Assembly (NCBI GenBank): GCA_003024985.2
Contig: PXIH01S0002342.1
Origin: Euperipatoides rowelli
Lineage: Eukaryota > Onychophora > Udeonychophora > Euonychophora > Peripatopsidae
Strand: one strand, 5' to 3'
DNA: 12,423 bases
The translations under genes were made by a program, and so were the position numbers. Shown here piece after piece: positions 1-8,708 of this stretch (positions are counted from its first letter, which is position 1; every line of letters begins with the position of its first letter). The notes beneath the pieces are model-generated. The model was not told the origin of the DNA and ran no database searches. It worked only from the letters and a program-made list of their open reading frames with translations.

Positions 1-666
1 ACTAATTTACAAGTTAGTCTTATAGCTAAAATAACCTTCATTATCAGTTCACATCTCTTCCTAAAAACAAGAACCTGAACTGAGCTTAAAACAGATAACA
101 GTCGATCAAGTCACACCCATCTGCCACATCCATTATTATGTCGATGGTCCAAAACTGATACAATTTATAAGAGCCAAAAAGGGACATTACAGATATCTAA
201 AGCTCCTACAAAATAAATCCTACAAATACCTGTAAAGTCTAAAATATAAAACTAGCATAAAATATAAAACTCTAATAATTCCACATAGATAAGGATAGTA
301 GGATAGAATTACATTCTCCCTCTTATCCCCATCTAGACAGATTGATTAGTTATACCACCCTTGCCTGCGCATAAGTTATAGCACCTGACAAAGAAATAAA
401 TCATAATAATCCATTCTGCAAAACATAAATGCAAAATTTAAATGTGCCATGCTTGAAATTAGGAAAAACTCCAACCCAATTTGAGGGTTTAGCAAACAGA
501 TAACATGCTTAAGTCTTTATTTAAATTACACAAGAATATCATTAAATTCTCTAACATAGTAATCTATTACATTAAAAATATGAAAAATTGATAAAAATTA
601 CATATATAAAAAATATAGACTATTAGTACAATAGGCCTAATTAAAATCCCAAATCAAATTTCACTC
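1..666. other. AT-rich DNA, no gene seen
   Basis: I see no sustained open frame, RNA gene or paired repeat here. The stretch is AT-rich with short homopolymers and stops in every frame. The only local redundancy is a short direct repeat of aaaatataaaact near 241-271. It is best read as unannotated intergenic or intronic sequence flanking the hAT insertion. Confidence 0.6.
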
Positions 667-674
667 ATACAAAC
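667..674. repeat. Left 8-bp target-site duplication of the first hAT element
   Basis: ATACAAAC lies immediately before the left terminal repeat and recurs exactly at 1126-1133, after the right terminal repeat. The perfect match implies a fairly young or little-eroded insertion. Confidence 0.88.
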
Positions 675-1125
675 TAGGGATGCACTGATTAATCGGCAGG
701 TAATCGGCCTAATCGGCTCTTTTCCGATTAATCGGTAATAGCATTTTTTTGCCGATTAATCGGCTTAAAAATCACCATTTCTTGCTAAATTTAAGTCAGT
801 TAATTAATCTTTACCAACAGACATCAGATTTTTCTGAATACTGAAAAGAGAATATTAGGGATTTTTCATTGGGCTGCTGACTTTTAATGAAGAGTTGGCC
901 AATTACTGCATAGTAATTAACAAATTAAGGATTTTTCATTGGGCTGCTGACTTTTGATGAACAGTTGGCTGATTGCTGTAAAGGAAATAACAAATTAGGG
1001 ATTTTTCATTGGGCTGCTGACCTTTAATCAAAAATTGGCCGATTAATGGGTAATCGGCCGATTATAATTAAAGGCCGATTAATTGGTAATCGACCAATGC
1101 CAATGTACTTATCGGTGCATCCCTA
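675..1125. mobile_element. Non-autonomous hAT-superfamily element (MITE), 451 bp
   Basis: The element is bounded by terminal inverted repeats: TAGGGATGCACTGATTA on the left, and on the right a sequence whose reverse complement reads TAGGGATGCACCGATAA (15 of 17 identical). Outside them lies a perfect 8-bp direct repeat, ATACAAAC, the size hAT transposases leave. The ends and the many internal copies of gattaatcgg, on both strands, look like subterminal binding motifs. There is no transposase frame, so it would depend on a transposase encoded elsewhere. The centre holds a triplicated 70-bp block, annotated separately. The superfamily assignment rests on the 8-bp duplication and the end sequence; the exact family is not identified. 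Confidence 0.88.
855..1060. repeat. Triplicated 70-bp block inside the first hAT element
   Basis: The motif atttttcattgggctgctga starts at 861, 931 and 1001, a strict 70-bp period. Copies 1 and 2 are similar through the unit (ttggcc/ttggct, then aattaacaa/aaataacaa). Copy 3 drifts after about 1035 into the subterminal aatcgg-rich end of the element. The strict period with moderate divergence suggests internal tandem duplication before or during spread of the element. It has no coding potential. Confidence 0.85.
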
Positions 1126-1133
1126 ATACAAAC
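1126..1133. repeat. Right 8-bp target-site duplication of the first hAT element
   Basis: This is an exact copy of ATACAAAC at 667-674. It runs into a short CA repeat (1129-1140), so chance similarity is slightly easier here, but the exact abutment to both terminal repeats makes the duplication convincing. Confidence 0.86.
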
Positions 1134-2015
1134 ACACACACTGAAATTACTTGACTACCAACAAAAAAAAAAATCCCTTAAAAAAATTCTAAAAATTACA
1201 TACACTTATTTATTAGAAAAACTTAGTAGAATACTGTAGATGATAACAGGCATGCAGAACCATAGCGGATAATCTTGTTGTTGTCCTCAGAGGAATGAGT
1301 TGACTAAGTGAATCTATAAGTACTAAGTAGCTACAGTATATCAATTGAAGATTGAACAACAAAGTCTTTAATCAATATTTTGAAACATGAAAAAAAGTTC
1401 ATAATCAGTGGGCTACACAACTAAACAATACATCAGCATATTTATTAATTTCATTTCTTAACTTTTTTTTTTTTTGGATACATTTTTTTTAACCAAGTAA
1501 AATTTTTTTTTTTTTAGTAATTTTCTTTGAAATTAAATCGTAGACACTATACACACTAATTTTAATAACTATATAAACACTATCAAAACTATGAACACTA
1601 GTCATCTGTTGAAGCTCACTTTATTTATTTATTTTTTTACATGTGAATTAAACTTAGAACAATAATTAAATAACCTAGCTTAATTTTATTTGACATTCCC
1701 TCTTCCATTTAATTTCAAAATGAAATGTTCACCCCCCCCCTCCCCTAGTGATTCTATGATCAATAGTTGTTGTCACCTATTTCTATTTGTTTCAGAATGA
1801 AAACTCAATTTGTGAACTGGTACTGGGTGTAAATGTTTATGAAGTGAACCCCTAACTAATTAATTGACTGGATGTGGGTGAGTGCCAAAAAAATATTATT
1901 ACTGAGTTAAAATTAATGAAATGTCTGATATAATTGTTGACAAGATAACATCACTGGACCAGGACTGTGCCAGCTAGGCTAAACCAGCCAATAAAATACA
2001 GAGTACATATAGGCT
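1134..2015. other. Low-complexity AT-rich DNA with homopolymer tracts
   Basis: No gene is visible. The stretch contains a CA-rich start, A-runs near 1163-1190, T-runs between about 1461 and 1516, and a run of nine to ten C near 1731-1740. Open frames are very short. Nothing resembles a transposon terminus. Confidence 0.6.
1461..1516. repeat. Poly-T tracts
   Basis: Three T-runs (about 13, 8 and 13 nt) lie close together, separated by short mixed sequence. They may be remnants of retroposed poly-A tails on the minus strand or simple slippage; no attached body or target duplication was recognised. Confidence 0.6.
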
Positions 2016-2422
2016 GGAACATTATATTTTAATTTTACTCTTTTATTATTTCATGTATGCTAGTCCGCAAAGTTAACTGGCTAGCGTAAGCTGTAAATAT
2101 TTGTAAATAAACCAAGCGAAGATAAAGTTTTATTTAAAACCTACAAGCAAAGTGGCTTCAATTTATTTACTCTCCTCTACAACAGTTTAATATAACAATT
2201 TAATTTTTAAATCCTTATAATTGGTCCCTCCGCCAGGATCTGAACCTGTGATCTTTGACTTACCGAGCTAATGCTCTAACCAATGAGCTAAGAAGGTTTT
2301 ATATAAAACTTTCTCTTCGCTTGGTTTATTTACAAATATTTACAGCTTACACAAACCAGCCAACTTTGCGGACTAGCGTACGTGAAATAATAAAAGAGTA
2401 AAATAAAAATATAATATTATCC
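2016..2422. mobile_element. Terminal-inverted-repeat element enclosing a tRNA-like sequence
   Basis: The arms 2016-2143 and 2294-2422 are reverse complements at roughly 90% identity over about 128 nt. They share long exact blocks, for example gctagtccgcaaagtt and gtaagctgtaaatatttgta. The 150-bp core between them is not inverted and contains a 76-nt tRNA-like sequence on the minus strand. No protein frame is present, so this is a MITE-like or fold-back element, or a SINE caught between inverted copies. Outer edges are fuzzy (acattatat against atattatat) and I found no convincing target duplication, so the superfamily is unassigned. Confidence 0.75.
2222..2297 (-). tRNA. tRNA-Thr-like sequence, probably a pseudogene or SINE head
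   Basis: Read on the minus strand it has exactly canonical tRNA spacing: acceptor strand ACCTTCT, TA, D-arm GCTC/GAGC with ATTGGTTA loop, anticodon arm TTAGC-TCGGTAA-GTCAA, five-base variable loop, T-arm with GGTTCAGATCC, acceptor CGGAGGG, then ACCA. Total length with CCA is 76 nt. The D-stem pairs fully. The anticodon stem and T-stem have one mismatch each. The acceptor has about five of seven pairs including one T-G. The apparent anticodon is GGT (+ strand 2262-2264), and the arm resembles eukaryotic tRNA-Thr. Defects are C instead of T at position 33 and G at 58. Pol III A box (TAGCTCATTGG, 2280-2290) and B box (2236-2246) are recognisable. A working tRNA is unlikely; a tRNA-derived SINE head is the main alternative. 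Confidence 0.6.
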
Positions 2423-3282
2423 ATGGATGGTTACAAACATACGGGACATGGCTCCTGCCTAGCTGCTGCTGGTACCTAACAGTAAGCAGCGAGAGCCACT
2501 CCTGTAGGTTACAACATAAACATGAGTAAAGGAGAACCTTTATGGCCAAATTACAGTGCATATTTAAATTACTTAAGCATCTACAAATATTGTATAATTA
2601 ATATCGGCTGCGCATTCAGAAATGTAGACTCATTTATGACATGCTTATTAATTAAAGTAAACACGTCAGAAACTAAAGTAAAATCATTCTGAATTCACGA
2701 GTAAATATGTACAATTAATAAATAAAATAATACTTGCAAAGTAGTTCATGATAAATTGATAATATAACACCATCACACATAAAGCATATGCCATTTTTTT
2801 GTTGCTGTTGTTGTTCTTTTCTTATCAGTCTATCTTTACCCCTCTGCAAAATCAAAACATTGGAGCCTATGATTAGGCCTGTAGAGGAAAAACAAAATAT
2901 TTCATAATTTATTATAATACGTATAAATCTGATTATAAAATGTTTATAAATACAAACAATATTAAATATTTAAAGCTTTTCAGTAAAAAATTATCAAGTC
3001 TATTGGGAAATAAAATTTCATTTATTTTTGTCATATTTCTCAAATCAAAGCCACATTAAAAAAAAAAAACAACCTCCGACTGTTTTGATTTCACTGTATT
3101 AATTTTGTTATTTATTAAATTGACATAAGAAAAAAAAAAAAAAGCAATCAAATACAGAAAAAAAAAAAAAATTAAAATTCAAAATGAAGAAATGCGATAC
3201 CATTTTTGTAATTCAATCCATCACAGGAATAAATAAATACGATGCAGCTATCGTGTATCTTATCTTCTAAAAATAAAGCTAC
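2423..3282. other. AT-rich DNA, no gene seen
   Basis: There is no supported gene. A less AT-rich patch at 2440-2515 contains a short minus-strand open frame (62 codons, 2373-2561), but it begins inside the inverted-repeat element and shows no recognisable domain. Short A-runs at about 3058-3070, 3129-3143 and 3159-3171 and a TTG/TTGC triplet patch at 2798-2816 are simple-sequence features. Confidence 0.55.
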
Positions 3283-3328
3283 CCAATCAACCAATGGAAA
3301 CCACCGCTGCAATTAAATTCTTTATAAA
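3283..3328 (+). promoter_or_regulatory. Possible promoter-like cluster: two CCAAT motifs and a TATA-like box
   Basis: CCAAT occurs at 3283-3287 and 3291-3295, in the local context cccaatcaaccaatgg, and TATAAA lies at 3323-3328 (ctttataaagc). The spacing is compatible with a pol II promoter that would start near 3350-3360. A pyrimidine-rich stretch ending in acag at about 3380 could be a splice acceptor downstream. In DNA this AT-rich a TATA match is cheap, and no open frame follows, so this is only a candidate. Confidence 0.2.
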
Positions 3329-3615
3329 GCATAATAAGTTCTGGACATGAATTTTTGTTTTCTTCTCTTGTTTTTACAGTGATTTTCTTAATGTCTAAAA
3401 ATAACTGACTGCGGTAAACAATTTAAAAATATTTTGTGAACTTTCGACATCCATATTAACATTTATGAAAGAAATTACTATATATCAAGTGGGATTCGAA
3501 TAATAATATTTTAATAATTAAAAAAAAAAAAATTCTGGCAGGAACAAAGGGCCAATTTTATAATCTTTTTTTTATTACTAAAAAGTTGAAAATAAATAAA
3601 TTTTCCTACAAACAT

Positions 3616-3660
3616 TTTATTATTATCATCATCATCTTCATCATCATTATTATTATTATC
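3616..3660. repeat. TTA/TCA triplet microsatellite
   Basis: The tract alternates tta and tca triplets with one ttc interruption. On the minus strand it reads as gataat/gatgat repeats immediately downstream of an AATAAA motif, as expected of the simple-repeat tail of some non-LTR retrotransposons. Confidence 0.85.
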
Positions 3661-4100
3661 AGGTTTATTGTTCAAAACACACATAAAAATACAATGAAAA
3701 TATTTTCTTGAAAAAGGTTAATGACCACCAATAGCCCTAATCAATTAATAAAAACAATAATAAATAAAGAAAACAAATTAAGTTTTAAAGATAAAAGGCC
3801 TTAGCCCCGAAGGATATAGGCTTAATTCACATAAATTCCAAAATATAATTGATTAGAGAAAAAAAAAAACTAAAGAAAAAAGTTAATGTCAGCAGAAAAA
3901 AACAATATCACATCACAGCCATGCCTCTCAGCTACAGGAGTTAAACATCCAGGCGAAGACGGTTACATACAAAGTAAAAACAGATTCCAGTATGCCAAAC
4001 ACATATGAGACCATATAAAAACAAAGGATAATCCTGTTAAGTTTAAAAAAATATCCTCAGAAACGCTGTTAACCAGGTTAACAGAAGATGCACATGACAC
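3616..4100 (-). mobile_element. Possible LINE 3' end (untranslated region plus triplet tail)
   Basis: Read on the minus strand, a non-coding stretch containing ccttcggggctaaggcctt leads through T-rich sequence to gaacAATAAAcct (+ strand 3664-3669 for the signal) and then directly into the triplet microsatellite. This arrangement is typical of 3' ends of several invertebrate non-LTR elements that end in short repeats rather than poly-A. I found no reverse-transcriptase motif upstream and no target duplication, so the element would be heavily 5'-truncated and its family is unknown. The upstream limit is arbitrary. Confidence 0.3.
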
Positions 4101-4740
4101 GCAGAAATGTTCGTCTGCTCACCATAACACTTGCAATTCACTTCAAACATGATCAATCAGCAATACACTGTGAATTCAGACTCAATATGCAATTAAACAA
4201 TGATATCCATATAGAAATGAAACAAATTCCATGCAGATGCAAATTAGCCTTTCAAGATGTCATCAACAAACGTCACTAAAGGAATTAAAGACGATAGTTA
4301 CGATATAAGTTTCAACATCATAGAAACTCGATGAAAAAAAATGTAATTAAAACAAAAGTCAAACATAAAGAAAATTTAATTATTCCTACTTTTGAATAAT
4401 CAAATCTATACTAATGATTAATATGTACCGCCAAATAAAGTATATCTCAGGCCCTTAGAAATGCCTAGTCCACCCGTAGCAGAAATGTTTGCTGTAGTAC
4501 AGAAAGTCCACTGCGATTTCCAAAAGTCGAAATTATACATTAATTTATAGAGCGATCCATAAATAATAATAAAATAAAAACAACAAGTTGGGAAACTAAT
4601 AAATAAATACTATTTACAAAAATAATACTATATACAATAGGCAAGCCTCCATTACAGTGTTACATCTGATTAAGTGTGCAAAATTAAAGGGGTACAGCAT
4701 ACAGGTAGCAAGTAATTGTGCTCCACAGTTAAATATAATA
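4101..4740. other. AT-rich DNA left of the minisatellite, no gene seen
   Basis: A plus-strand open frame of 63 codons at 4088-4279 has no recognisable motif, signal or neighbour and its composition is that of the surroundings. The rest has stops in all frames. Short taa/ata repeats occur near 4561-4605. Nothing else is supported. Confidence 0.5.
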
Positions 4741-5896
4741 ACTCCTTTTATTTTGGCCACTCAATCTGATACAATCTGTGTTGCCACATCTTTTATTTTG
4801 CACAATCAATCTGATACAATTGTGTTGCCACCTCTTATTTTGTACACTCAATCTGATACAATTGTGTTGCCACCTCTTATTTTGTACACTCAATCTGTTA
4901 CAATTTGTGTTGCCCCCTCTTTTATTTTGCACACTCAATCTGATACAGTTTGTGTTGCCATTCTTTTATTTTGCAACCCAATCTGATACAATCTGTGTTG
5001 CCACATCTTTTATTTTGTACACTCAATCTGATATAATTTGTGTTGCCACCTTTTATTTTGCACACTCAATCTGATACAATTGTGTTGCCATCTCTTATTT
5101 TGCACACTCAATCTGGTAGTTTGTGTTGCCCACTCTTTTATTTTGCACACTCAATCTGATACAATTTGTATTGCCACCTTTTATTTTGCACACCCAATCT
5201 GTACAATTTGTTTTGCCACCTCTTATTTTGTACACTCAATCTGATACAAATTTGTGTTGCCACCTTTTATTTTGCACACTCAATCTGATACAATTTGTGT
5301 TGCCACCTTTTATTTTGCACACTCAATCTGATACAATTTGTGTTGCCACCTTTTATTTTGCACTCAATCTGATAGTTTGTGTTGCCACCTATTACATTTT
5401 GCACACTCAATCTGATACATTTGTATTGCCACCTCATATTTTGTACACTCAATCTGATACATTTGTGTTGCCACCTCATATTTTGTACACTCAATCTGAT
5501 ACAGTTTGTGTTGCCCTTTCTTTTATTTTGCACACTCAATCTGATACAATTTATGTTGCCACCTTTTATTTTGCACTCAATCTGAGTTTGTGTTGCCACA
5601 TCTTATATTTTGCACACTCAATCTGACAGTTTGTGTTGCCACCTCTTATATTTTGCACACTCAATCTGATACATTTGTGTTGTCACCTCATATTTTGTAC
5701 ACTCAACCTGATACAGTTTGTGTTGCCCTTTCTTTTATTTTGCACTCAATCTGATAAGTTTGTGTTGCCACCTCTTATTTTGTACACTCAATCTGATACA
5801 AAATTGTGTTGCCAACTCTTATTTTGTACACTCAATCTGATACAATTTGTGTTGCCACCTTTTGCACACTCAATCTGTTACAATTTGTGTTGCCAA
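4741..5896. repeat. Minisatellite: about 27 tandem copies of a 42-43 bp unit
   Basis: The unit consists of cactcaatctgatacaa, then tttgtgttgccacc, then tcttattttgca or ttttattttgca. I count 27 copies from the first (beginning near 4759) to the last (ending near 5896); individual units run from 38 to 45 bp through small indels. Two adjacent units (in about 5280-5365) are identical. Variants such as catttgtgttgccacctcata and cagtttgtgttgccctttc recur in the same order 212 bp apart (5501 and 5713), showing segmental duplication within the array. Because the unit lacks stops in several frames, open frames of up to 167 codons appear on both strands; their lengths and frames break with each indel, so I treat them as by-products. 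Confidence 0.95.
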
Positions 5897-6762
5897 CACA
5901 AAATGTTATCAGAAAATAAAATTTATTTTCTAATTTTCAGCACAATTTAGAAAACTTTTCCTTCTTTTTTTAAATTAAAAATATATACAATATTTAGACT
6001 TCTATACATCAGGTTGTTTTTGTTCAGAAAAATGAACAGGCGAGAAAGAACTGATTGTTCTTTTGCTCCCCATTGCTAATATTAAATAATGTGATATATT
6101 CTGTTTCTAGAGAACATGTTTGTAAATATTAGTGGCAGAAAAAGGGAAGAAAAGAAAACAATTTGAAACAAGTCTAACATGTTTACATGACACATTAGGT
6201 AAAAACTATTATACTGCATTAGAAGAAAGAAAATGACAATTATTACAAAGCAAAATAATATAATTTCCTGTGACATTGTAAACTTGTTATACTAAGGTAG
6301 ATAGGCGACAGCTATTATATGAACTTTTATACAGGTTAGTAAATTTTTAGATAGTAAAATCCAGTATTAAAAGCTATATCATGTTTGCACCCAGCATATA
6401 GGCAAATTATATTTATAAGCTATTCTTGATTGAAAAGACATTAGTTTTCATATTTTAGGCAATTAAACTGAGCCATCTTAATTTCTATGATGAAAAAAAA
6501 AAGATTATCAAAAGTTTATAAAAAAAATAAGCTTACAATTATCAGGTCTAGTCAGACTTTAAAATTCATCAGAAGCAAAATAAGAAGCTGCCAATGATTT
6601 GAAACCAAATATAAGATCATAGATAACAAATGTCAACATTGTTGGAAGATGACACGATAATGCAATGACAGAGACATGAAACACACAAATAATATACCAG
6701 GTTCCTTATCATTATGTCTAGAAAGGCAAGTGCTGGACAAAATGCATTTTATAGTGTGTAAC
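5897..6762. other. AT-rich DNA between minisatellite and Tc1 relic
   Basis: No gene is supported. Minus-strand open frames at 6082-6276 (64 codons) and 6633-6881 (82 codons) have no recognisable domain; the second lies antisense to the start of the Tc1 relic. I could not find a left terminal repeat for the Tc1 element in this stretch. Confidence 0.5.
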
Positions 6763-6879
6763 ATGTCATTACAAATAGACCTAAAGATTTTGAAAGTGGA
6801 CAATGCTTGGGGTGCATTTGGAGGAGATATGGTGACAGTGAATATTTGAACTGGTGAATATTTGATGAGGAAAAGTGTC

Positions 6880-6929
6880 AAAGAAAAGATTTCATCTGGA
6901 AATTAAAGAAAAGATTTCATCTGCAAAGG
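6880..6929. repeat. 25-bp tandem duplication in the Tc1 relic
   Basis: The 19-mer aaagaaaagatttcatctg occurs at 6880-6898 and again at 6905-6923, period 25. It lies in the linker between the N-terminal and catalytic parts of the transposase relic, where 25 bp would shift the frame, so it is probably a post-inactivation slippage event. Confidence 0.9.
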
Positions 6930-7214
6930 ATAAAAGGGGTGAAATTTGTGTTTCAGAATTGGACTTTTTGAGCACTAATAAAATGTGCAAAGATAAACAT
7001 GATGTATACGATTAAGACATTGTGCATGGCCTTCAACAAAAGCTAACATAGACCAATGTAAAAATAGTACTGTGAAAACTTTATGGAGCTAGATATGGTG
7101 GTTGAATTCCACTTTACAAGACACTCATCAGACCTGACAATATACATCGTTGTGTCAAATTGGCAATGAGCAAACACAAGCAGTCAGCTCTTAAATGGTG
7201 AAATATGCTAAGAT

Positions 7215-7247
7215 TTGATGAATCTAAACTGTGTTTAGATTCATCAA
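7215..7247. repeat. 15-bp perfect palindrome over the first catalytic motif of the Tc1 relic
   Basis: The arms ttgatgaatctaaac (7215-7229) and gtttagattcatcaa (7233-7247) are exact reverse complements around a 3-nt loop. The left arm encodes the DESK motif, so the right arm is an inverted copy that replaces the expected downstream coding sequence, as a template-switch or hairpin-templated mutation would leave. Confidence 0.9.
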
Positions 7248-7677
7248 TTCTAATTGCTCGTTTCCTACTGCTAACAATTCTGGCAGTTCTATAATGATTT
7301 GTGGTGCGCTCTTGTGGCAGGTTTGGGTGGACCCAAACACGATTTAACAGTCCTGAATTAACATCTGCAACCAATAATACATTTCATTCATAATTAGAGA
7401 TCTATTCTTCAGGATAAACATGAACCAATCAAAAAAGCATTTGTGGTTACCCAGTGATTTGAGTGCATGAAATTAAACTTTGTCATATACCATGGACTTG
7501 GCAGTCACCTGATTTTAATCCAATAGAACATTTACGGGAACTTCTAGAACAACATATAGTATCTGACAGAGTTTCCAGCTCATCAAACATGCAGGAATTA
7601 ATCATGTTTCATATGGCTATTTATTGTCTAATCCCTCCTGCTGATTTTCAGACACTGGAAGACTCTATGTCATGATG

Positions 7678-8136
7678 TGTATAGGCTCTATTGAACTCAA
7701 GTGTAGTGAAATATATGTGGGTGTTTCCATATTTTATATATTATCTGTATAGCAAACTAAGTTAAATAAAAAGTAATAAAATAGGTTTGGAAACTAATAA
7801 AGATATTTTAATGGAATAATAATAACTAATATTTTGTGACAGATCGTCTAGTCACATAGTACTGATGTTATGCTTTATATTGTCTAGGTCAGTTTAAAGC
7901 ACCATTAGAGCTTTTTTTATATTAACAGATTCTCTAGCTTGATGAAATTAAATGTCAATTTTTTATTTGACAAATTTTAAATTCCAATTAATACTTCTGG
8001 CTTGGTAAACATTGTAAATCCCAGAAAAATCAAATACTTTTTTCATTTTATGGTTTTGATTTGGATTCAAGCCGGTGTGTGCTTCCATACTCTTTAAGTT
8101 ACATCATGTGCAATGAAAGTGACAGAATCCATTATA
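7678..8136. other. Sequence right of the Tc1 relic; possible element tail
   Basis: The stretch just after the transposase stop contains gtgggtgtttccatatttta (7717-7736), which resembles the terminal region of some Tc1-like elements, so the element may end near 7745. I found no matching inverted copy on the left and no TA duplication. The remainder is AT-rich with no gene or paired repeat that I can support. Confidence 0.35.
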
Positions 8137-8144
8137 CTGTAGAT
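8137..8144. repeat. Left 8-bp target-site duplication of the second hAT element
   Basis: CTGTAGAT abuts the left terminal repeat and recurs exactly at 8701-8708, directly after the right terminal repeat. Confidence 0.92.
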
Positions 8145-8700
8145 CAGTGTTTCTTAACCTATGGGTCGGGACCCAAAATTGGGTCGCTTGGCATATTTCA
8201 AGGGTCACGAGATATTTAAAAAAAAAAGAAAAAAAATATTTTTGAGATAACAGACGCGATACATTTTATTTATTTATTTATAATTAAATAAATAAAAAGT
8301 GTTTTGGTTATTATTTGATAAGAATATTCACATAATATGTGCTTATTTAATAAGTAGTCTAATTTGTTTTTGTTTGTATGACTTATGGACTTGCTGCGTA
8401 GCATTTCCCACATTTCCTGACTATATCATTGAATGTGTTGGCTGTACTTGTTGAATCTAAATATTTAATTAAAATTTAACAACTGTAACATAATGGCCAA
8501 AAAAAAAAAATAGATTTAATTGTTGTTTGTAGGTGTGTCTGGGGTGTTTAAGCGGAGATGCAAGGGGTACATGGCTCCCGTGCAGCATGTGGTAGGTAGG
8601 TGACAATCAAAAAAAAAAAAAGCTTATCAAAATATAGGGTCACTAAACCAAAACTATTACTCTAATCTGGGTCCCGACTCAAAAAGGTTAAGAAACCCTG
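8145..8700. mobile_element. Non-autonomous hAT (Charlie-like) element, 556 bp
   Basis: The left end reads CAGTGTTTCTTAACCT and the right end, reverse-complemented, CAGGGTTTCTTAACCT (one mismatch in 16). A second shared block, GTCGGGACCCA, lies inside both ends, giving imperfect terminal repeats of about 31-33 bp. A perfect 8-bp target duplication flanks it. The CAGTGNTTCTTAACC-type end followed by a GGGTCG block resembles ends of hAT-Charlie families in animals. Internally there are A-tracts (8218-8236, 8499-8510, 8609-8621), an AT-rich palindromic patch at about 8264-8298, and no transposase frame. It would have been mobilised in trans. Confidence 0.92.
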
Positions 8701-8708
8701 CTGTAGAT
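8701..8708. repeat. Right 8-bp target-site duplication of the second hAT element
   Basis: This is an exact copy of CTGTAGAT at 8137-8144. The pre-insertion site can be read as the flanks joined through a single copy. Confidence 0.92.

Larger units (their letters stand above)
6763..7677 (+). pseudogene. Decayed Tc1/mariner-superfamily (Tc1-like) transposase
   Basis: The fragments occur in the order expected for a Tc1-like transposase (cut-and-paste DDE recombinase). Near 6780, PKDFESGQCLG resembles the N-terminal helix-turn-helix region. At 7088-7250, IPLYKTLIRPDN leads to RFDESK, with the first catalytic Asp at 7217. At 7302-7340, WCALVAGLGGPKH matches the conserved WG region. At 7410, QDKHEP carries the second Asp (usually QDN). 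At 7463-7670, WQSPDFNPIEHL carries the Glu at 7526, about 36 residues after the second Asp. The total of about 900 nt is near the usual 1 kb. It is broken by stops at 7103, 7199, 7359, 7395 and 7455, by frame changes between 7250 and 7302 and near 7460, and by probable deletions between the catalytic residues. The N-terminal part is the least certain. Confidence 0.8.

Noticed and set aside
2373-2561. Minus-strand open frame of 62 codons
   Set aside because: It crosses the right end of the inverted-repeat element into unique DNA and has no domain or start context to support it.
4741-5896. CRISPR array
   Set aside because: The repeats are contiguous with no unique spacers, the whole 43-bp unit is conserved, and the setting is eukaryotic.
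4657-5950. Several open frames of 68-167 codons on both strands across the tandem array
   Set aside because: They are made almost wholly of the translated 42-43 bp unit, overlap each other in different frames and change frame at every indel; the array explains them without any gene.
6633-6881. Minus-strand open frame of 82 codons
   Set aside because: It has no recognisable motif and overlaps the N-terminal part of the Tc1-like relic on the opposite strand.
7114-7374. Minus-strand open frame of 86 codons
   Set aside because: It lies antisense to the catalytic region of the Tc1-like relic, whose conserved blocks are readable on the plus strand.
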